Assembly: GCA_036346395.1 (NCBI GenBank)
Contig: CM070601.1
Span: forward strand, 20,519,763 to 20,583,762
DNA from: Hsuehochloa calcarea
Lineage: Eukaryota; Streptophyta; Magnoliopsida; Poales; Poaceae
Direction of reading: 5' to 3'
DNA: 64,000 nt
Shown one piece after another: positions 59,501 to 64,000 of this stretch. A program made the translations under genes and the position numbers. How positions within the stretch are numbered: position 1 is the first letter of the stretch; the number at the start of each line of letters is the position of its first letter. The notes under the pieces were generated by a model that was not told where the DNA came from, made no database searches, and saw only the letters and a program-made list of their open reading frames with translations.

Positions 59501-62287
59501 CGTGTTGGAACCGGTCCAAGTGGTTGGACTTACCTCGGAGGTGTTGGCTTAATTAGTGGAGCCGGTCCAACGTGGTTGGGCTTACCTCAATGTGGATTAG
59601 GGGAGACCGGCAAGTCTTCGAACACCACGGTAAAACATAATCGTGTCATCTTATTTTTACTTATGTTTTATTTTGAGCAATTTATATTACATGCTTTAAT
59701 TGCTTATATATCTTTGTATGATTGCCCCCTTGTATTGTTGGTGCACTTAGAGAAGCCTAGTTGATTTATGTTTTAATTGTACAAAACCTTTGTTATTAGC
59801 TTCTACATTATTAATTGGTTTTAGCCGAAAGAATTTTTAAAACCGCCTATTCACCCCCTCTAGTCGACCACCTCGATCTTACACCTGCTAAAGTTTCATT
59901 GTTGTAGGCTTCACACCAATTGACAACCCCCTCTTACGCCATTTGGGCATTAAAAATAAGTCTTCACGACACCCGCATATCAACATGGCACAACTAACAG
60001 TGGAACTTTGCAAATTAATTAGCCCGGTCTGTCCCATACCGGACCTGTAGTAATACAATTTTGGCTAAACAATCCACAGCTCACAGACTAGTCCTTACTT
60101 AACTGGGCGACTTCCAAACCAATCCCTGATCCTCGACCATTCACTAAGACGAGCCCATGTATAAACTTGCACCCACCAACTATCCATTTTGCCCAAGTCC
60201 AAACCAATTCTATTTTATTTTATTTTCTAAATCATTTATAAACTTCCATGGCACACCAATGTTATGGATACAATTTAAACAAAATTCAATTTTTGGCTGG
60301 AAATTTTCAAATTGAATATTTCAGGTCTAAGCATCGCTAAGCATAATTTTTCTTAAAATGTTCTAGTTCATACTATTGCATAAACTAGATTTTCATCTAA
60401 GATGTCAAGGTATGTTTGATTCAATATCAAGATTGGCAGTACAAAGGATTTAGGCATAACTATAATTTAAAACATGAATTTAAATAACTTGATATAAATA
60501 AGCATGCAGAATAATAATTTAAATAATTTAAAATAATAGGATCAAATATGATCAAAGATGTAACTTGCCTTGCTTGATTATTTGTTGGTCTGAAACGGCG
60601 TCGAAATCTGACTCTCCGAAGTTGTTGAAATTAAATAATACAAATTAAATCCAAATTAAATAATTTTAGTTTAGATAGATAGATCTTGATTTAGATGATT
60701 TTTAAAATTTAAATTGTCGAATTCGGAGCTCGTGTGAAGGAGAACGAGCCCCTGGAAATGCAAACCCTAAAGAATTATCTAAATTGGATTTTTGGATTTT
60801 CCCTAATTATGTCTCTAAAGGAAAATCGACTTATGACGCAGGCATGACGTCAGCGACAAAATTTACATTTTTGGCCAAATTATTTTTAAAAATAAAATGA
60901 TTTGACTCACTAACATGTGGGCCCCAAGGTCAATGGAACAGGTCCACGGCGGTCAACTAGTCCATAGTGGACTTGGTCCTCGCTACAGTGCTAGGGCTGA
61001 CACGATCGGTGATGGGGCTGCCACGCGGCGTTGACACGAGCGTAGGCAATGACATGGCGCTGACGTGGGTGAGCCACGTCACCTCTGTGAGCGGTGGCGC
61101 TCGGCATTGAGCTTGCCAGCGCTACGCGCCCCGGTGAGCTCCAGCAAGGGCTCAAAGGAAGAAGAAGAAGGTGGGGAACATGACGCTTACCACGGCGGCG
61201 ATTGGGCGTGAAGTACAAGCACCATGTAGATTGTGGTCATGTGAAGTCGGTGCTGGTGACTAGGGCGGCGGAGATCCACTAAAGGCAGTGCTAGAGGTAG
61301 CAGAGTACTTGCGGCCGGCGGTGAAGAAAATCACGATCGTGGCCGGTAGAGAGGTGCGGGGAGATGATTTCGCAGTGGGGATGAGGGGAAAGGAGGCATT
61401 CGGTACTCCCTTTTATAGAGCAAGGGGGGACGGGAGGAGGAGATCGGGCGGCGGGGATCACGATGGCCATGGCAAAATCCCAGTGATTTCGCGCGCGATA
61501 TTTAGGGAGATAGCCAGAAATGGGAGCGATGGTGAATGGAGATTTAAGTGCACTTGATAATGAGAAAAGGGGGAGGATTTTGCGACGAAATGGAGCTCCA
61601 CACGCACGTTAATGGCGGCTTGGCTCGGGCGCGCTAGGGAAGAATGTGGTGGGAGGGAGAAGGGCCTGATAGGCAGGCCCTGCGCAAGAGAGAGGGAGGA
61701 GAGAGAATGGCGTGCAGGTCCCGCATGGTAGTGGGCCAAACGGGAGGCTGGTGTGCTGGCTGGGCCAAGCGAGAAACGGGCCGGGTGAGTGCAAAAATAG
61801 GAATGGGCCGAGGAAGCTTCGGCCCAAAGAGGGTTTTCTGAATTTTAAATGTTATAGTGATTTTGATAATTCTATTAATTCATTTAGGCTTTAGAAAATA
61901 GCAAATAAAGTCCAAAAATTATAGAAAAATTCACAACAATTTCCTAAGTCATTTTGGACTTAATAAAAATATTTATAACTTAAAGTTGGCTTTTATTTTT
62001 GCAAATAAATTATTTTAAATTTCTAAAAAATATAGGAAAAAACCTTTTTAAATCCAAAAAATTCAAGAAAATAATTAAATTTTCCTTTTTAACTTCAAAT
62101 CCAAGAAAATCGCAGAAAACTCAATAAATTTTATTTTTTAACTTTTAAAATTTAGAAAATTCAAGAAAAGCAATAAAACTCTTTTCAATCTCAGTAAATC
62201 CAGAAAATACTTTAACAACTCAGAAAATCCAATAAAATAATAACTTTATTAATTTTATTTTTAGTAACATAACTTTGAGATGTTACA
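56556..62287 (-). mobile_element. Solo LTR of a large-LTR Ty3/gypsy-like family, with a nested solo LTR
   Basis: Plus-strand ends are TGTTGGACCCGG and GAGATGTTACA, so on the minus strand it starts TGTAACATCTC. A perfect 5-bp target duplication AACGT flanks it (56551-56555 and 62288-62292). Without the nested insert it is about 3.2 kb. A minus-strand TATA box CTATAAAAGG lies near 61409-61418, followed by a GC-rich region. There is no gag-pol, primer site or second LTR, hence a solo LTR from intra-element recombination. Related copies: 25125-26590 and 35826-38860. Confidence 0.85.
57386..59883 (-). mobile_element. Nested solo LTR, copia-like, related to the LTR at 39.6 and 48.8 kb
   Basis: On the minus strand it begins TGTAAGATCGAGGTGG and then CGACTAGAGGGGGTGAATAG, a block also present near the start of the 39643/48818 LTRs (CGACTAGAGGGGGTGAATAG). 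It ends TCTAGATTCTTCA. Flanks are CCTAC (57381-57385) and CCTGC (59884-59888), a 5-bp duplication with one mismatch. It carries clusters of CGGTCNGACCG palindromes (58705-59060). A tandem-like set of ATCATGTGTTGATG phrases occurs at 58080-58200. Length about 2.5 kb, no coding region. Confidence 0.78.
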
Positions 62288-62699
62288 AACGTTGTCCTAT
62301 ATTTTGTTAGAAATCCCCACAGGTTGTATTCTTCTGTGTGCTGGGTGTTATATTGCACGCTACATGGTTTGTTCTTTCGGCCATCTGGACATTCCTCGCA
62401 TCCTTTGTTTCTTTCTCTGTACAGTATAGAGTTAGTCGCGCTCATGGGCCCCGAATGAATCCTCGGGTTCTTCGTCTGTTCACACTTACCGTCGCCCGCT
62501 ACTTGTGTTTAGGTGCTTTCTATCGATAGTTGTTTCTAGCTATTTGTTACACATGTTTTTATGTTCTTATGTGTTCCCATTCTTCTCTTCTTGCTATTCT
62601 CTTCTTTCTTCCGGATTTGTCTTGTTTCTGTTTTTGCCTCCCTAATATTTGCTTCTATTTCCAAATTAATTCTTCTTTTTATTCTTCTCTCCGCGTGTC

Positions 62700-63918
62700 A
62701 GCTTCTTTCTCAGATCGGCCATATTATGGTGATCCTCGTTGCAAAAACTTGTTACGTAAAATATGTCAATACAACTGTGCATCTGGTTGCTTTCACTTCC
62801 ATGGGTGCCAACATAGATTGAATGATAAATAGACGTGGTGGCCCATACGTCTTCAGCATTAGTGGACAACTTCATCATTGTATTGGTTCTTTGGTTCCCG
62901 CGACGAAAATTAATCCTCCTGGGTTTATTCAACTTTACATATACGACACTACTAATGAGGTTGACAACATAATTTGTGTCTGAGAATACCGATGGACAAT
63001 TGTATCCTCTCATACTTTCCGCCCTTATACACATGTTTGATGAACACAACCCTTTAGTTAAGCAGTTTTGACACGCGAGAGATCGTTTGCGCTAGTCTGC
63101 TGACGACTTTGTCTGTTAGTGATGTGTCCAAGAGGCAATCATAAACAATTCGGTTTTATATGGGACTAGCGCTACAACGTGAAGCCCATTAGTTATAAAT
63201 ATATGGAGGCTTGCTAAGTGGATGTCTTCCTGATTGGCGTGCGGTGTTAGCACACCAGCGCACGCGCAAGGCTATTGCGTAGGACTCGAGGAGGAGATAT
63301 TCAGTTCATGAAACGATCGACTGTTTCTTCTTCATCAACGCGTATCTACGTTGGACCGGGCTGCTCCAACTCTTCTTCCGCTGCGCAGCGCATCTAGTGG
63401 TAACTATCCATGACTCTCTTACACGTATATTTTCTGCTTGAACACGGTAAAAAATCATCTGTTGTATCTAGCGTAACCTACCTGTTCCCCTTTCATAGTC
63501 GATATTCGAATTGTTGCGGATAGATCAGGTGATCCAATCCAGTATAATCTACCTACATGCAATGAACTGGCTTTGTTGGTTGTTGGTGATTTCTCTTTAG
63601 ACACTTACAAATGAGATAGTATCCTCCACAATAGGTCCGAACATTTACGTAAGATATCTCATTTGCATCCAGCGTTCATGGCTCTGCAATACCCATTACT
63701 ATTTCCCTACAGGGAGCGTGGATTTCAGGTCAGTGTTCATCGATTCGGGAACACATTCTAAGATCACGATGCAAAACTATTTTCGTTATTATTTCCATTA
63801 TAGGAAACATCAAGCAAATCCTTATCTTAAATATGGCCGATTATTGTCGCAAATCAAAGTCGATGCTCATGTGTGCATTGATGAGTGCAGGGTACAGTAC
63901 ATACTTGACCATCTGTAA
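62700..63918 (+). pseudogene. Helitron Rep/helicase N-terminal region, decayed
   Basis: Helitrons transpose by rolling circle using a RepHel protein. The plus strand shows its N-terminal blocks in order, in shifting frames: YGDPRCKNLLRK (about 62722); GGPYVFSISGQLHHCIGSLV and GFIQLYIYDTTNEVDN (62837-62983); a NLPTCNELALLVVGDF block (63501-63611); HLHPAFMALQYPLLFPYRER (about 63655-63720); and YFHYRKHQANPYLKYGRLLS with IKVDAHVCIDECRVQYILDH (63768-63918). These are the Helitron-like N and following domains. The HUH Rep motif and helicase lie beyond the window. Frameshifts and stops between blocks make it non-functional; some gaps could be introns. Confidence 0.85.
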
Positions 63919-64000
63919 TGTTTCAAAGTTCTGTTACTATTTCAAAATTATTATTTTATTGATTTTCTGAATTGCATAAGAGTTTCCGATTTTCTAAAAA

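Larger units (their letters stand above)
39180..64000 (+). mobile_element. Decayed Helitron, split by nested insertions (composite span)
   Basis: Host segments 39180-39642, 50562-51924, 54841-56555 and 62288-64000 share a distinctive T/C-rich composition. They lie end to end once the nested elements are removed. Helitron Rep/helicase remnants follow in the last segment, on the plus strand and reading out of the window. Continuity at the first junction is well supported (see findings); at the other junctions it rests on composition. The 5' terminus is uncertain and the 3' hairpin/CTRR end lies outside the window. Confidence 0.55.

Overview
The window is nuclear DNA from a flowering plant, almost certainly a grass (Poaceae). 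The evidence is a GC-rich single-exon gene with grass-type codon bias, plant-specific gene families with GT-AG introns, and a dense set of grass-type transposable elements: Ty1/copia, Ty3/gypsy, CACTA, hAT, Tourist, Stowaway and Helitron. I cannot name the species. No prokaryotic features, CRISPR arrays, tRNA genes or rRNA genes were seen.

Four host genes can be supported. (1) The last three coding exons of a lipin-type phosphatidate phosphatase (PAH, + strand, 368-2119); its final intron carries a fold-back element. (2) An intact intronless membrane-associated kinase regulator (MAKR-like, + strand, 5404-6507). (3) A three-exon, 99-residue protein of a plant-specific family of unknown function (+ strand, 23306-24008). 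(4) A complete actin-depolymerizing factor (ADF, - strand, 32823-34525), with the usual plant layout in which the first coding exon holds only the ATG. No operon-like or shared-pathway link between them is visible.

The region 7-32 kb is intergenic and repeat-rich. It holds microsatellites, a dimeric AT-rich tandem repeat, a decayed copia element, three CACTA-type elements sharing the same inverted ATCACAGACGGTT subterminal motif, a solo gypsy LTR split by one of those CACTA elements (perfect 3-bp duplication GAG), a class III peroxidase fragment probably captured by another CACTA element, a decayed hAT transposase gene, a Tourist MITE and a 4 x 103-bp tandem repeat.

The region 35-64 kb is a nested transposon stack. 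The oldest layer appears to be a decayed Helitron: a pyrimidine-rich, internally repeated leader followed by Helitron Rep/helicase fragments at 62.7-63.9 kb. It is interrupted by a copia element of about 10.9 kb (39643-50561, target duplication GTAGG), a truncated gypsy element (about 51925-54840), and a large solo LTR (56556-62287, target duplication AACGT) that itself contains another solo LTR (57386-59883). The layer order can be read from target duplications and from sequence continuity across the insertions.

I found no convincing new biochemical system. The most informative observations are the layered insertion history, the peroxidase fragment inside CACTA-type sequence, the palindrome at the core of a small CACTA element, and a contradiction between young-looking copia LTRs and a copia coding region broken mainly by single-base losses in short homopolymers.
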